64,000 nt of DNA from HGM04593 sp045634085 (GCA_045634085.1 JAZQZM010000086.1:1-64000); one strand, 5' to 3'; shown: positions 44,501 to 53,017, counted from the first letter of the stretch. Numbers and translations are program-made. The notes: generated by a model not told the origin, from the letters alone.

Positions 44501-44531
44501 TGGTACAACGCGTAAACTGATTTCAAAGTAA
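41529..44531 (+). CDS. BspA-like leucine-rich-repeat surface protein
   Basis: The 1000-aa protein begins with a signal peptide (MRYITAFFSLFLTIGAIAG). A beta-rich domain and a bacterial Ig-like segment (YSSSNPYVAMVKKDGTVVPL, about 215-250) follow. From about residue 385 to 930 it consists of BspA-type LRR_5 units of some 23 residues, such as IGDYAFSRCELLKAVSFPSSL and IGTYAFRNCESLAKV. The C-terminus ends with YSLDGRKLSKPQSGI and a short basic tail, a form common to exported Bacteroidales surface proteins and possibly a type IX sorting signal. Such proteins bind host or microbial ligands. It stands alone, closed by a hairpin. Confidence 0.9.
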   Translation: MRYITAFFSLFLTIGAIAGVRTTYFNDEMWADSWIFEASSSDTFLHVDPYGHVNSEECGTPVAGYAYLVVGEKGFYPNAGTVTMVSVNEYTDVTDISLYAIQCSEIFFYGDTEIVLKEVKVGETVFTPGDVQIEGVSPELKFQGKGSGHISLTFSMRNRSVAQLLLYSIAVTHSAPNEDRNLAYSKSSATAVLGEAFDAPVLEGANQNVEYSSSNPYVAMVKKDGTVVPLASGNAVITARAPEDNMYYAGEASYSLSVVYTSTTEGSSDTVRVDEPGELRLAVADLESVKIRELVIKGKLNAADIKYLKEASGRIANLESLDLYDVELVSGDESYGTVTVKIGGLVNSGNHYTCYISDTTYVEYVDSEVNGLGGGNGYYNCYGKGLAGAFNGSELKRVVLPKGTKNVGMYAFAGSNSLVEVEVPECVERIDEYAFNSCSALRSFKMPLAVEELSPYMFSGCVALANIGDISAISKIGEYAFKDCHSLVGDANDLKLKLCSLDSIPNGLFSGCLEISDIEFSNGLSYIGKSAFNGCSNIKSLLFPNTIKRIETSAFADCTSLEAFNCPTSLESVNANSFSGTPWQEQFIKNGKNEILYLGNIALAYIFDESCNDVHLDFREGTISIADNFSCHINYGSYVGSEASKGRIKKITFPSSLRRIGDSAFGTESLYGLKYNANITEINLPENLEEIGDYAFSRCELLKAVSFPSSLKNIGQNAFAYCKSFTTLTLPSTIETIGTYAFRNCESLAKVYYDVPDAKRGNLFFFTTSSGCTADKVVIGANVRVLPNGVFQHAKNLVKVEFEERNEEQKLSLGEYTFACCDNLIKIDLPLGTDSIGEYAFFRCKGLTNVVLSEGVVYINDGAYEECASLKTVEMPSTLQKIGHTAFQNVILDKIVIHATTPPVLSKLVYTGYSRLYPTFSDYSAEVHIPKGTLADYQATDWNNFTLIDDLETGVEDVVGGAPVYAVDYYSLDGRKLSKPQSGITVVRYSDGTTRKLISK

Positions 44532-44550
44532 ACAAACACTTGATGTGATC

Positions 44551-44580
44551 AAAATCCGCAGCCTTATGGTTGCGGATTTT
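44551..44580 (+). terminator. Hairpin after the BspA-like gene
   Basis: AAAATCCGCA and TGCGGATTTT pair around a 10-base loop. The following tract is only partly T-rich. Confidence 0.7.
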
Positions 44581-44589
44581 CTATATAAT

Positions 44590-44621
44590 TTTGTGGAATG
44601 AAAAAAAAATAGTATCTTCGC
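44590..44621 (+). promoter_or_regulatory. Promoter of the Nif3 gene
   Basis: TTTG at 44590-44593 and TATCTTCGC at 44613-44621 are 19 bases apart. This excludes the earlier in-frame start at 44570 and points to the TTG at 44648. Confidence 0.78.
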
Positions 44622-44647
44622 AGACGGAAATATTCTTACATCAAATT

Positions 44648-45745
44648 TTGGTTAGGATAAAGGATATAGCGAATGCCCTTGAAATGTTCGCGCCTCTGCC
44701 GTTGCAGGACGGATTTGACAATGCCGGTTTGCAGATTGGGTTGACAGAAGCGGAAGTTGCAGGGGTTTTATTGTGTCTTGATGTGACCGAGGCCGTCGTT
44801 GACGAGGCTGTTGCATTGGGGTGCAATCTCATTGTGTCGCATCATCCCCTGATTTTCTCTCCTCTGAAACGCATTACCGGCAGCAACTACATTGAGCGTT
44901 GTGTCATCAAGGCACTGGCGAACGGTATTGCTATCTATTCGGCTCACACAAACATAGACAATGCTCCGGGTGGAGTGAACTACCGCATTGCCGAGAAGCT
45001 TGGCTTGCAGAACGTGCGCATTCTTGTTCCAAAAGAGGAAGCGTTGCTGAAGCTTGCGGTGTATGTTCCTGTTTCGGCTGCCGACGCGGTACGCAACGCA
45101 TTGTTTGCGGCGGGTTGTGGCAACATCGGCAACTACGATTCGTGCAGCTATAATGTCGATGGATTTGGCACTTTCAAGGCAAACGAGGGTTGCAATCCTT
45201 TCTGTGGTGAGGTGGGCGAACTGCATCGCGAAGAGGAGGTGCGCGTTGAAACAGTGTTGCCTGCATACTTGAAGAACAAGGCTGTTGCTGCGTTGCTGAA
45301 GGCTCATCCCTACGAGGAACCTGCGTACGATATCTATTCTTTGAATAACAGTTGGGGTAGTGTGGGTAGCGGTGTCATTGGTGAATTGCCTGCCGAGTGT
45401 GATGAGCTTGAGTTGCTGCAGTGTGTCAAGGAGAGGTTTGCTGTTGGCTGTGTGCGTCACACTCCATTGCTTGGCAAGGCCGTGAAGCGTGTTGCCCTTT
45501 GCGGTGGTGCGGGAGGTTCGTTTGCCGGTGCGGCGATGGCTGCTGGTGCCGATGTGTACATAACCGGTGAGGCGCGATATCACGACCTTTTCAGTTATAC
45601 CGGTAAGATGCTCGTTGCAGTAATAGGTCACTATGAGAGTGAACAGTATACAATGGATATTTTCAAGGAGATTATTCTTGGAGCATGTCCCGGAATCAGG
45701 GTAGTGACAACGACGGTGAATACCAACCCGCTGGGCAGCCTGTGA
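44648..45745 (+). CDS. Nif3/DUF34-family dinuclear metal protein
   Basis: A TTG start at 44648 gives MVRIKDIANALEMFAPLPLQ, the usual N-terminus of the family, and 365 aa. Metal-binding motifs are VSHHPLIFSPLKRI near residue 65, SAHTNIDNAPGGVN near residue 100, and the C-terminal ITGEARYHD with VIGHYESEQ. The middle carries the PII-like insert found in the long form (KLAVYVPVSAADAVRNALFAAG). Such proteins are annotated as GTP cyclohydrolase I type 2 homologues, but their activity is unsettled. The zinc-ribbon gene downstream is a common neighbour. Confidence 0.9.
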   Translation: MVRIKDIANALEMFAPLPLQDGFDNAGLQIGLTEAEVAGVLLCLDVTEAVVDEAVALGCNLIVSHHPLIFSPLKRITGSNYIERCVIKALANGIAIYSAHTNIDNAPGGVNYRIAEKLGLQNVRILVPKEEALLKLAVYVPVSAADAVRNALFAAGCGNIGNYDSCSYNVDGFGTFKANEGCNPFCGEVGELHREEEVRVETVLPAYLKNKAVAALLKAHPYEEPAYDIYSLNNSWGSVGSGVIGELPAECDELELLQCVKERFAVGCVRHTPLLGKAVKRVALCGGAGGSFAGAAMAAGADVYITGEARYHDLFSYTGKMLVAVIGHYESEQYTMDIFKEIILGACPGIRVVTTTVNTNPLGSL

Positions 45746-45812
45746 TGAAAATCTCATTTGTACGCAAGATAAATTTAAAAGATAAATTATTAACATTTTA
45801 AACATAAACAAA

Positions 45813-46628
45813 ATGGCAAAGAAAGATCCTTCTGAGTACACAGTAGAAGAGAAGTTGAAGACCCTTTATGAGTTGCAGACTATCCTTTCACAGATTGACA
45901 AGATTAAGATTCTGCGTGGCGAGCTTCCTCTTGAGGTTAAGGACCTTGAGGATGAGATTGTGGGCCTTGGCACACGTATCGAGAATATCAACAGCGACAT
46001 CAAGAAGATTCATGAGAACGTTGTAGGTTTCCGCGAGGAGATGGAACAGGCTAAGCGTAGCATCGAGAAATATACAGCCGACCAGGAGAACGTACGCAAC
46101 AACCGTGAGTTCGACCTCCTGAACAAGGAAATCGAGTACAACCGTCTTGTTATCGAGCATGATGAGAAGAAGATTAACGATGCAAGAAAGCAGGAGCAGC
46201 AGAAGAACGAGGAACTTGAACGTGCAACAAGCATGCTCGACGAACGTCGCAAGGACCTTGACATGAAGAAGGCTGAGCTTGAGGACATCGTTGCTGAGAC
46301 TAAGGCCGAGGAGGAGAAGCTCCGTGAACAGGCCCGCGACCTCGAGCTTAACATTGAGCCACGCCTCCTTACATCATTCAAACGTATCCGCAAGAGCTCA
46401 CGCAATGGTTTGGGTATCGTATACGTTGAACGTGATGCATGTGCAGGTTGCTTCAGTAAGATTCCACCACAGCGTCAGATGGATATCCGCATGAGAAAGA
46501 AAATCATCGTTTGCGAGAACTGCGGACGTATCATGATTGACCCAGAGCTTGCAGGTGTTCAGCAGGAGAAGCCGGTAGAGGCTCCAACAACAAAGCGCCG
46601 CGGTATCCGCCGTGCAAAAGCTGAGTAA
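45813..46628 (+). CDS. Coiled-coil C4-type zinc-ribbon protein
   Basis: The 271-aa protein is mostly a long antiparallel coiled coil (residues about 12-185) with heptad-rich charged sequence such as FREEMEQAKRSIEKY. A C4 zinc ribbon follows with CAGC and CENC pairs near residues 210-235, and a basic tail ends the protein. This is the CdsZ/DUF-type family often found next to Nif3. Members have been linked to nucleic-acid binding or hibernation-like roles, but the function here is not established. A terminator follows. Confidence 0.9.
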   Translation: MAKKDPSEYTVEEKLKTLYELQTILSQIDKIKILRGELPLEVKDLEDEIVGLGTRIENINSDIKKIHENVVGFREEMEQAKRSIEKYTADQENVRNNREFDLLNKEIEYNRLVIEHDEKKINDARKQEQQKNEELERATSMLDERRKDLDMKKAELEDIVAETKAEEEKLREQARDLELNIEPRLLTSFKRIRKSSRNGLGIVYVERDACAGCFSKIPPQRQMDIRMRKKIIVCENCGRIMIDPELAGVQQEKPVEAPTTKRRGIRRAKAE

Positions 46629-46650
46629 TTGAACTTGGAGACGATATGAT

Positions 46651-46686
46651 AAGGAAGCGACTTTCGAGGTCGCTTCCTTTGTTTTT
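46651..46686 (+). terminator. Terminator after the zinc-ribbon gene
   Basis: AAGGAAGCGAC and GTCGCTTCCTT form an 11-bp stem, followed by TGTTTTT. Confidence 0.92.
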
Positions 46687-46808
46687 GCTCTCTTCTAAGC
46701 GAAAATGGGAAAAGTTCGTAGTTTTGTGTAAAAAATAACCAGTAAAGTTTGGAATATTGGAATTAATGTCATACCTTTGCATCGCTTTTGAGAAATCAAA
46801 GCGACATG

Positions 46809-46882
46809 GTGGTTGTAGTTCAGCTGGTTAGAGCGTCAGATTGTGGTTCTGAATGTCGTGGGTTCGAATCCCATCAACCACC
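46809..46882 (+). tRNA. tRNA-His (anticodon GTG)
   Basis: The cloverleaf is complete: acceptor arms GTGGTTG/CAACCAC, D-loop AGCTGGTTA, anticodon stem TCAGA/TCTGA with loop TTGTGGT, and T-arm GTGGG-TTCGAAT-CCCAT. The base before position 1 is G (46808) and can pair with C73, the extra G-1 typical of tRNA-His. CCA is encoded at 46883-46885. Confidence 0.97.
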
Positions 46883-46885
46883 CCA

Positions 46886-46928
46886 AGAAATCAGGAATAA
46901 TGAAAGTTGTTCCTGATTTCTTTTTTTT
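46886..46928 (+). terminator. Terminator after tRNA-His
   Basis: AGAAATCAGGAA and TTCCTGATTTCT form a 12-bp stem, with a run of T residues at 46920-46928. Confidence 0.9.
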
Positions 46929-47069
46929 GACCAGGCTTCCCCGGCAGGGGTGGCCGTAGCCGCAGGCAAAGCAATCCCATCTCGTTTCAAAACCTCACGC
47001 AAGCTTGCTTCTCTTTTATGTTGCACCAACGTATATTCCTGCGTGATTTCGTTAAATAAACTTTAAGCG

Positions 47070-47101
47070 TTGTCACAGAATCATATATTTATTACATTTG
47101 C
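47070..47101 (+). promoter_or_regulatory. Putative promoter of the TonB-C protein
   Basis: TTGT at 47070-47073 and TACATTTGC at 47093-47101 are 19 bases apart, and the ATG follows 20 bases later. The 140 bases between this and the tRNA terminator hold nothing that I can support. Confidence 0.6.
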
Positions 47102-47121
47102 GCTATACAAAATATAAAGTT

Positions 47122-47580
47122 ATGAAAAAACTGTTTTCTTTATTCATATTGCTGCTTCTTGCAGGAGCACCGATGAACCACACCTTTGCCCAGAACAAAA
47201 AAGACAAGATTGTCATGCCTGAATATCCCGGAGGCCATGCTGCTCTGCGCAGCTTCCTGCTGAAGGAACTTGTATATCCCGAGGAAGCAAGGTTGAATGA
47301 CGAAATAGGTGAAGTCCTTGTCGGCTTTTCAGTAGGTATGGACGGTTCGGTTTCTGGTGTAAGAGTATTGAAATCTGTTTCTCCCTCACTTGATGCAGAG
47401 GCGGTGCGTGTGGTAAAGCTGATGAAGTACTGGACACCAGGTTCACGCAACGGTATGCCTGTGCGTGCCGAGATGTCAATACCTATCAATTTCAAGACCG
47501 TGAAGAGTAGCAATAGGTTTGTTGGCGATAGTGGTGGTGCTTCTGATCGCGCCGGTGAGGTGTTGAATGGACTGCGTTGA
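47122..47580 (+). CDS. Exported stand-alone TonB C-terminal-domain protein
   Basis: MKKLFSLFILLLLAGAPMNHTFAQ is a signal peptide, which favours the ATG at 47122 over one 24 bases earlier. The remaining 130 residues are a TonB C-terminal domain: MPEYPGGHAALRSFLLKELVYPEEA, GEVLVGFSVGMDGSVSGVRVLKSVSPSLDAEAVRVV in the usual order, and a final strand PVRAEMSIPINF. TonB domains contact outer-membrane transporters, but here there is no membrane helix or proline linker, so it may be a free periplasmic module. The ATP-grasp-like gene follows after 24 bases. Confidence 0.87.
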   Translation: MKKLFSLFILLLLAGAPMNHTFAQNKKDKIVMPEYPGGHAALRSFLLKELVYPEEARLNDEIGEVLVGFSVGMDGSVSGVRVLKSVSPSLDAEAVRVVKLMKYWTPGSRNGMPVRAEMSIPINFKTVKSSNRFVGDSGGASDRAGEVLNGLR

Positions 47581-47604
47581 TGCAGTTTTTTGTAGATAGC
47601 CACT

Positions 47605-48780
47605 GTGATACTTCACCTGTTCAATCCCGAGAATGATCTTGCCCTTGCCGATGGCGGGGCAAATTATTGTGCGCCACCTGCAGCAAGGCAGATAGCGTAT
47701 GACCTTGGTGCGTTGCCTCTGTGGTTCGCGCAATGTGGCGATGCGGTTTTTCTCCCCGGTGAAATACATAAGGAGTATTACAACGAGGTGTCGCGGTTGT
47801 TCAATATTGCATCGCCATATGACTCTTCGCATTGCGGTTCTCTTTCAAATGTTGCTCCCTGGGGCTGGAGTCCTCAGATACTGCGCCGTTTTAGACAGAT
47901 GGGCATCCCAGAGGTTGTTTTGCCGCAGGATGAAAGCGTTGAGAACATACGCATGTTATCAAACCGTAAATCTTCCATAAAGATATTGTCGGCATTGAAG
48001 GAAGCTGGTGTAGATATCCCTCCATTGCCATGCTATTTTACTAATGTAGACGAAGTAGCTGCATATGTCTGCAGTCGGGAACGGTGTGTGGTGAAGGCTC
48101 CCTGGTCAGGTAGCGGTAAGGGTATAATGTGGGGACTTGGACACATGGAACGTCCTATGGAACAGTTTTGCAAGGGGGTAATAAGACGCCAGAGTGGTAT
48201 CGTGTGCGAGGAGTTCCTGGTATCAAGGGCGGAGTTCGCAATGGAGTTCCTTGTTGACGGCGGCAAGGTGAAATTTGCCGGATATTCGATGTTCGATACC
48301 TTTAAGGGTGCATATACAGGTAATCTGCTTGCTCCCGATGAACGCATAGAGGCTATGCTTGCAGGGCATATTGATATCGAAAGGCTGCATGCAGTAAGAG
48401 ATGTACTGCCTGCAGTGCTTGAACGGTTGCTTGCCGGGAGTGGATATGAGGGGTATCTGGGTATTGACATGATGATTTATGACGATGCCGGAGTGGCGAG
48501 GCTGAATCCCTGTATTGAGCTTAATCTGCGCATGAATATGGGAGTTGTGTCGCGTATTTTCCATGACAGGTTCGTGCTCCCCGGTTCACGCGGAAACTAT
48601 TTTGTAAAGTTCTATTCCAAGAATGGCGAGGCCTTTGAGGAGCATTGCCGTAATAAGGAACTCTATCCTTTGCATGTCGTCTCGTCAAGGATTGAAGGCG
48701 GTTATATGAATCTCTCTCCAGTGACACCTGAAAGCCGTTACGCCGTTTATGTGATAATAGATAAAGAGGACTCAATGTGA
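47605..48780 (+). CDS. ATP-grasp-like protein of unknown function
   Basis: The start is GTG at 47605, giving MILHLFNPENDLALADGG, an N-terminus that I recall from conserved Bacteroidota hypotheticals. The middle has features of an ATP-grasp ligase: VVKAPWSGSGKGIMWG (ATP-binding lysine and glycine loop, near residue 150), CEEFLVSRAEFAMEFLVDGG, and GIDMMIYDDAGVARLNPCIELNLRMNMG, with acidic and Asn metal ligands at the end. The 391-aa protein probably forms an amide or similar bond; the substrate is unknown. It follows the TonB-C gene closely. Confidence 0.75.
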   Translation: MILHLFNPENDLALADGGANYCAPPAARQIAYDLGALPLWFAQCGDAVFLPGEIHKEYYNEVSRLFNIASPYDSSHCGSLSNVAPWGWSPQILRRFRQMGIPEVVLPQDESVENIRMLSNRKSSIKILSALKEAGVDIPPLPCYFTNVDEVAAYVCSRERCVVKAPWSGSGKGIMWGLGHMERPMEQFCKGVIRRQSGIVCEEFLVSRAEFAMEFLVDGGKVKFAGYSMFDTFKGAYTGNLLAPDERIEAMLAGHIDIERLHAVRDVLPAVLERLLAGSGYEGYLGIDMMIYDDAGVARLNPCIELNLRMNMGVVSRIFHDRFVLPGSRGNYFVKFYSKNGEAFEEHCRNKELYPLHVVSSRIEGGYMNLSPVTPESRYAVYVIIDKEDSM

Positions 48781-48875
48781 AATATATTCCCGCATGCATG
48801 ACAAAGTGAAAAATAATTCGTATTTTCGTGTCTGTCATTTATGCGGGTTTCATCGCATTATAATATAAAAAGGTT

Positions 48876-50651
48876 ATGAATAATATCATGGATAGGGTAG
48901 GCGCTATGCGCCATTTCATGAAGCAACGCGGAATTGCAGCTTTTATAGTTGTAAGCAGTGACCCTCACAGCAGCGAGTATGTAGCCGACTGCTGGAAGTC
49001 GCGTGAGTGGATATCGGGCTTCGATGGCTCAGCAGGAACAGTTGTCATTACACATGACAATGCTCTCCTGTGGACCGATTCGCGCTATTGGCTGGCTGCC
49101 GGCAAGTCGCTTGAGGGTAGTGGATACACTTTGATGAAAGATGGTGACAGTGTGACACCTTCAATAGTCGAGTGGTTGTGCGCAAATCTTTCTGCCGGTG
49201 ATGTCGTTGCAGTTGACGGAACCGTGTGCTCTGTTGTTGAATCCAAAGCATGGAGTGCTCCGCTTGCTGCAAAGGGAATTAAATTTGAGGTTACTAACGA
49301 CCCGTTCGTTGAGCTGTGGGAGGGACGTCCTTCGCTTCCGCTTGGCAAAGCCGAAATAATGCCCGAAGATGTTGCCGGTGAGTCGGCAATGAGCAAACTT
49401 GCGCGTTTGCGCGGTGCACTTGAAAGTGAAGGTGTAGACGGTATGCTTGTGACAATGCTCGACGAGGTTGCATGGCTTACAAACCTGCGCGGTAGCGATG
49501 TTGAATACAACCCTGTTGTGGTATCATATATGATTGTGACACGTGACAGCGCTGTGCTGTACATTGATGAACGTAAATTGACCGATGATGTACGTGAATA
49601 TCTTGCAGCTCAGGGAATCACTGTTGCCGGGTATAACGATATATGGCAGGCACTCAAGGATTATGATAAGGAGACACTTCTCATGCAACCGTCAAAGTGT
49701 AATGTTGCTGCAGCGGACTCTCTGGCTGATGGCAAGTGCGTTTTCAGCGACTCTCCGCTGGCAAGGATGAAGGCTTTGAAGAACGAGACAGAGATTGAAG
49801 GCTTTGAACGCGCCATGCTCAGCGAGGGTGTAGCCATGGTCAACCTGCTTCACTGGTTGAAACCGGCTGTTGAAGAGGGTGGCGTGCACGAGCTTGACGT
49901 TGATGCAAAACTTACCGAATTCCGCAGTGAGGACCATCTGTTCCGTGGACTTAGCTTTGCTACCATAGCAGCCTATGGCGAGAACGCGGCAATTGTGCAT
50001 TATGAGCCGAACGAAAAGGAGAATGCGTTGCTCGAGGCAAAGGGTTTCCTTCTGCTTGACTGTGGCGGGCAGTATAACTGCGGTACGACTGACGTAACCC
50101 GTACAATAGCGCTGGGCGAGCTTACTCAGGAGCAGAAAGAGGATTATACCCGTGTGCTCCGCGGTCACATATCGCTAGCACAGGCTGTCTTCCCCAAAGG
50201 CACCTGTGGAACGCAACTCGACGTGCTTGCGCGTCAGTGGCTGTGGAAGGCTGGCGAGAACTATCTGCACGGCACAGGCCACGGAGTAGGGCATTTCCTT
50301 AATGTACATGAAGGCCCGCATCAGATACGTATGAACAATATGCCTGCACACCTGTTGCCGGGAATGACTGTAACCAACGAACCCGGTCTTTATAAGGCGG
50401 GGCGTCATGGAATCCGTATTGAGAATACCATGGTTGTGAAACCTTACAGTGAGAGTGAGTTCGGCAGCTTTTTCTGTCTTGAACCGCTTACATTGTGCCC
50501 GATAGATACAACCCCTATTGTACCGGAACTGCTTGGAGACGACGCACGCGAATATCTCAACGCATACCATGCATTGGTATTTGAGAAACTCTCTCCGTTC
50601 TTCGAAGGTGACATGCTGCCGTTTCTTGAGAAACTCTGTGCGCCAATATGA
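48876..50651 (+). CDS. Xaa-Pro aminopeptidase (M24B, three-domain type)
   Basis: The 591-aa protein has two creatinase-like N-terminal domains (SEWISGFDGSAGTVVI-type block near residue 50) and a C-terminal pita-bread metallopeptidase. Metal ligands are visible in LDCGGQYNCGTTDVTRT (two Asp), HGTGHGVGHFLNVHEGP (His), NEPGLY (Glu) and RIENTMVV (Glu). The enzyme releases N-terminal residues before proline. Its stop codon overlaps the start of the next gene by 4 bases (ATGA). No signal peptide is present, so it is cytoplasmic. Confidence 0.94.
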   Translation: MNNIMDRVGAMRHFMKQRGIAAFIVVSSDPHSSEYVADCWKSREWISGFDGSAGTVVITHDNALLWTDSRYWLAAGKSLEGSGYTLMKDGDSVTPSIVEWLCANLSAGDVVAVDGTVCSVVESKAWSAPLAAKGIKFEVTNDPFVELWEGRPSLPLGKAEIMPEDVAGESAMSKLARLRGALESEGVDGMLVTMLDEVAWLTNLRGSDVEYNPVVVSYMIVTRDSAVLYIDERKLTDDVREYLAAQGITVAGYNDIWQALKDYDKETLLMQPSKCNVAAADSLADGKCVFSDSPLARMKALKNETEIEGFERAMLSEGVAMVNLLHWLKPAVEEGGVHELDVDAKLTEFRSEDHLFRGLSFATIAAYGENAAIVHYEPNEKENALLEAKGFLLLDCGGQYNCGTTDVTRTIALGELTQEQKEDYTRVLRGHISLAQAVFPKGTCGTQLDVLARQWLWKAGENYLHGTGHGVGHFLNVHEGPHQIRMNNMPAHLLPGMTVTNEPGLYKAGRHGIRIENTMVVKPYSESEFGSFFCLEPLTLCPIDTTPIVPELLGDDAREYLNAYHALVFEKLSPFFEGDMLPFLEKLCAPI

Positions 50652-51415
50652 TAAGGCGCTGGTGGCTGTTGCTGTTTCTGCCCCTTGTTCTCTCCTGCGT
50701 CACGCAGGAGAGAACCGTAAAAAGGGAACTCATTGCCCATGCGGGCGGTGTGCTTGACGGTTATGTGTACACCAATTCACTCGAGGCGCTGCAGAATGCA
50801 GTTGCAAATGGATATAAGTATATCGAGGCCGATTTGCTGCTCACGAGTGACAGCGTTCTTGTTGCAGCACACTCTTGGGAAGATTTTAACCGCATGACGG
50901 GCAATGTACATAGAGGCGACAGCGCGATGACGCTTGCTAGCTTCCAGAACCAACGTATACATGGGCGTTACACGCCATTGACGGCAAGCATGCTGAATGA
51001 TTTCTTTATGAACGATACCTCGCTGTATCTGGTTACAGACAAGGTCTCCGATCCTAATCTGCTTGCTTCTAACTTTCCGGCTCTCAAACACCGCATGGTT
51101 GTGGAAGCATTCACTTATGAGCACTACACGCGGTTGATTGATGCGGGATATTACCGCGTGCTATACTCCTGTATGGCTACTGATTTCTATTCTGTTATTG
51201 CCAAACATCTGTTTTTCAACAGGTTGTTTCCGGGCAAGCGGATAGAGTGGATTGCGTTGCACACAAGTGGTTTCAGGTACAGGGTGTTCAAGATGATGGA
51301 TGCAATGCGCCATTTCAGGATTGCACTTTTTACGGTGGACAATTACAACGAGTTGACTCCCGAACAGCTTGAGAGGGTAGACATGATATATACAAACACA
51401 CTGCCACCGCAGTAG
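50648..51415 (+). CDS. GDPD-like phosphodiesterase lipoprotein
   Basis: The N-terminus MIRRWWLLLFLPLVLSC is a lipoprotein signal. The following barrel-type domain has the glycerophosphodiester phosphodiesterase motif IAHAGG (usually HRG), then YTNSLEAL, IEADLLLTSDSVLVAAHSW (the E-x-D and second His), and ends FTVDNYNELTPEQLERVDMIYTN. The 255-aa length is usual. It would hydrolyse phosphodiester head groups outside the cytoplasm; the HAGG variant leaves substrate class open. It overlaps the aminopeptidase gene by 4 bases and is 23 bases from the glycosidase gene downstream. Confidence 0.82.
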   Translation: MIRRWWLLLFLPLVLSCVTQERTVKRELIAHAGGVLDGYVYTNSLEALQNAVANGYKYIEADLLLTSDSVLVAAHSWEDFNRMTGNVHRGDSAMTLASFQNQRIHGRYTPLTASMLNDFFMNDTSLYLVTDKVSDPNLLASNFPALKHRMVVEAFTYEHYTRLIDAGYYRVLYSCMATDFYSVIAKHLFFNRLFPGKRIEWIALHTSGFRYRVFKMMDAMRHFRIALFTVDNYNELTPEQLERVDMIYTNTLPPQ

Positions 51416-51438
51416 GTGTGGCATAATCCTATAATCTG

Positions 51439-53004
51439 ATGAAAAGAGCTGTATTTGCACTTCTATTGACCGTCTTGCCACTCTTTACACTGCTTGCACA
51501 GGAGCAACGGGGCCGCTATTTCTACAAGAAGGAGTACGTTCCGGCTGAGTTGCCTGTCTTTGAGGCGGTGAGGGCTGGGCTGCCGTCTCCGGTCTATGAT
51601 GAGAATCCCGAATGGGTCGAGCTCTACTGGAAGGCATGGGAGATTGCTTTTTCGAACCTTAAACAGCCGCCTGCGGGCTCGCCACTTGTGTCTAACTGGG
51701 TTGATGAGGGGCTCTCGCCACAGATTTTCCAATGGGATACGCATTTCATGGTAATGTTCGGACGCTATGCATCGCATATTTTCCCTTTCATAGAGTCACA
51801 TGACAATTTCTATGCACGTCAGCACGATAATGGCATGATATGCCGAATACTCAATGAGGCCGATGGTGTTGACCATCATTGGGGGCTTGGCCCTAACTAT
51901 GCAAGGACTATCAATCCGCCACTTTTCAGTTGGGCCGAAATGGAGTATTTCCGTTTCTCAAAGGATACCTTGCGTCTTGAACGTGTCGTAGAACCTATTG
52001 AGAGATATGTTTCGTGGGTCGAGGAGAACCGCAAGGCACACGGAACAGAGCATTCTCTCTACTGGTCAAACGGACAGGCAAGTGGAATGGATAACACCCC
52101 ACGTGACATGGGACGCCCTTCGCCTAATGGCGATATCCATTCGGCAACAGATGCCATGGGATGGGTAGATATGTCATCACAGATAAAGATGTGCTACGAT
52201 AACCTTGCCGAGATTTATACAGTACTCGGTAAAAAGAAGAAAGCTAAGGTGTTCAGAAAAAAGGCAACAGCCCTTGCCGAACGTATAAACCGTTACATGT
52301 GGGACGATGAGTCCGGCCTCTATTACGATGTAGATACAGCATCCTTGCGTACACCGTGGATAACCACTGCTACGTTCTGGCCGATACTTGCGGGAATTTC
52401 ATCGCCTGAGCAGACTGCTCGTCTTGTAGATGCCATAAAGGATGAGGACCTCTTTTGGCGCTGTTTGCCATTGCCTTCGCTCGCGGCGAACCAGCCTTAT
52501 TATGACAAGTGCGGCTGCTACTGGCGTGGTGGTGTGTGGGCGCCGACAACATACATGACGGTAAAGGGCCTGCAGAAGAATGGCTACGAGGAACTGGCTT
52601 CGGTTATAGCGCGTAGGAACATGACTGCAATGTATAAGGTGTATGAGTCAACAGGAACCATCTGGGAACTCTATTCTCCCGACATGTACATGCCGGCAAC
52701 CGATGCAACCGGAGTCAATATGGTAAAACCTGATTTTGTAGGGTGGAGCGGACTCATTCCAATCTCAATGTTCATTGAAAATATTATTGGAATCAGGGCC
52801 GATGCTGCAGAGAACCGTGTCGTGTGGCATAGTACAAGTGACATGCGCCATGGTATTCAAGAACTACGCTTCGGTGATGTCATAACTTCGCTTGTACGCG
52901 AAGGAGAACGCCTTGAGGTGGAATCAAATATGGAATATACCCTTATGCTGAACGGAAAGGAAATCAGGGTTACTGAAGGAAAACAGGTCGTAGTTCTAAA
53001 GTGA
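51439..53004 (+). CDS. Exported GH37/GH63-like alpha-glycosidase
   Basis: A signal peptide (MKRAVFALLLTVLPLFTLLAQ) precedes an (alpha/alpha)6-barrel glycosidase. FQWDTHFMVMFGRYA and DNGMICRILN correspond to the acceptor region. SNGQASGMDNTPRDM contains the family Asp, and GCYWRGGVWAPTTYM and TIWELYSPD contain the second acidic residue near the C-terminus. A small beta sandwich ends the 521-aa protein. The motifs fit trehalase and mannosyl-oligosaccharide glucosidase relatives. The true substrate is unknown, though alpha-linked host or plant glycans are plausible. It closes the operon begun by the aminopeptidase. Confidence 0.83.
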   Translation: MKRAVFALLLTVLPLFTLLAQEQRGRYFYKKEYVPAELPVFEAVRAGLPSPVYDENPEWVELYWKAWEIAFSNLKQPPAGSPLVSNWVDEGLSPQIFQWDTHFMVMFGRYASHIFPFIESHDNFYARQHDNGMICRILNEADGVDHHWGLGPNYARTINPPLFSWAEMEYFRFSKDTLRLERVVEPIERYVSWVEENRKAHGTEHSLYWSNGQASGMDNTPRDMGRPSPNGDIHSATDAMGWVDMSSQIKMCYDNLAEIYTVLGKKKKAKVFRKKATALAERINRYMWDDESGLYYDVDTASLRTPWITTATFWPILAGISSPEQTARLVDAIKDEDLFWRCLPLPSLAANQPYYDKCGCYWRGGVWAPTTYMTVKGLQKNGYEELASVIARRNMTAMYKVYESTGTIWELYSPDMYMPATDATGVNMVKPDFVGWSGLIPISMFIENIIGIRADAAENRVVWHSTSDMRHGIQELRFGDVITSLVREGERLEVESNMEYTLMLNGKEIRVTEGKQVVVLK

Positions 53005-53017
53005 ATATTGCTTATAC

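Noticed and set aside
44768..45841. Open frame of 357 codons on the minus strand opposite the Nif3 gene
   Set aside because: The plus strand encodes a full Nif3 protein with promoter. The antisense product is His/Arg/Cys-rich and unlike any family.
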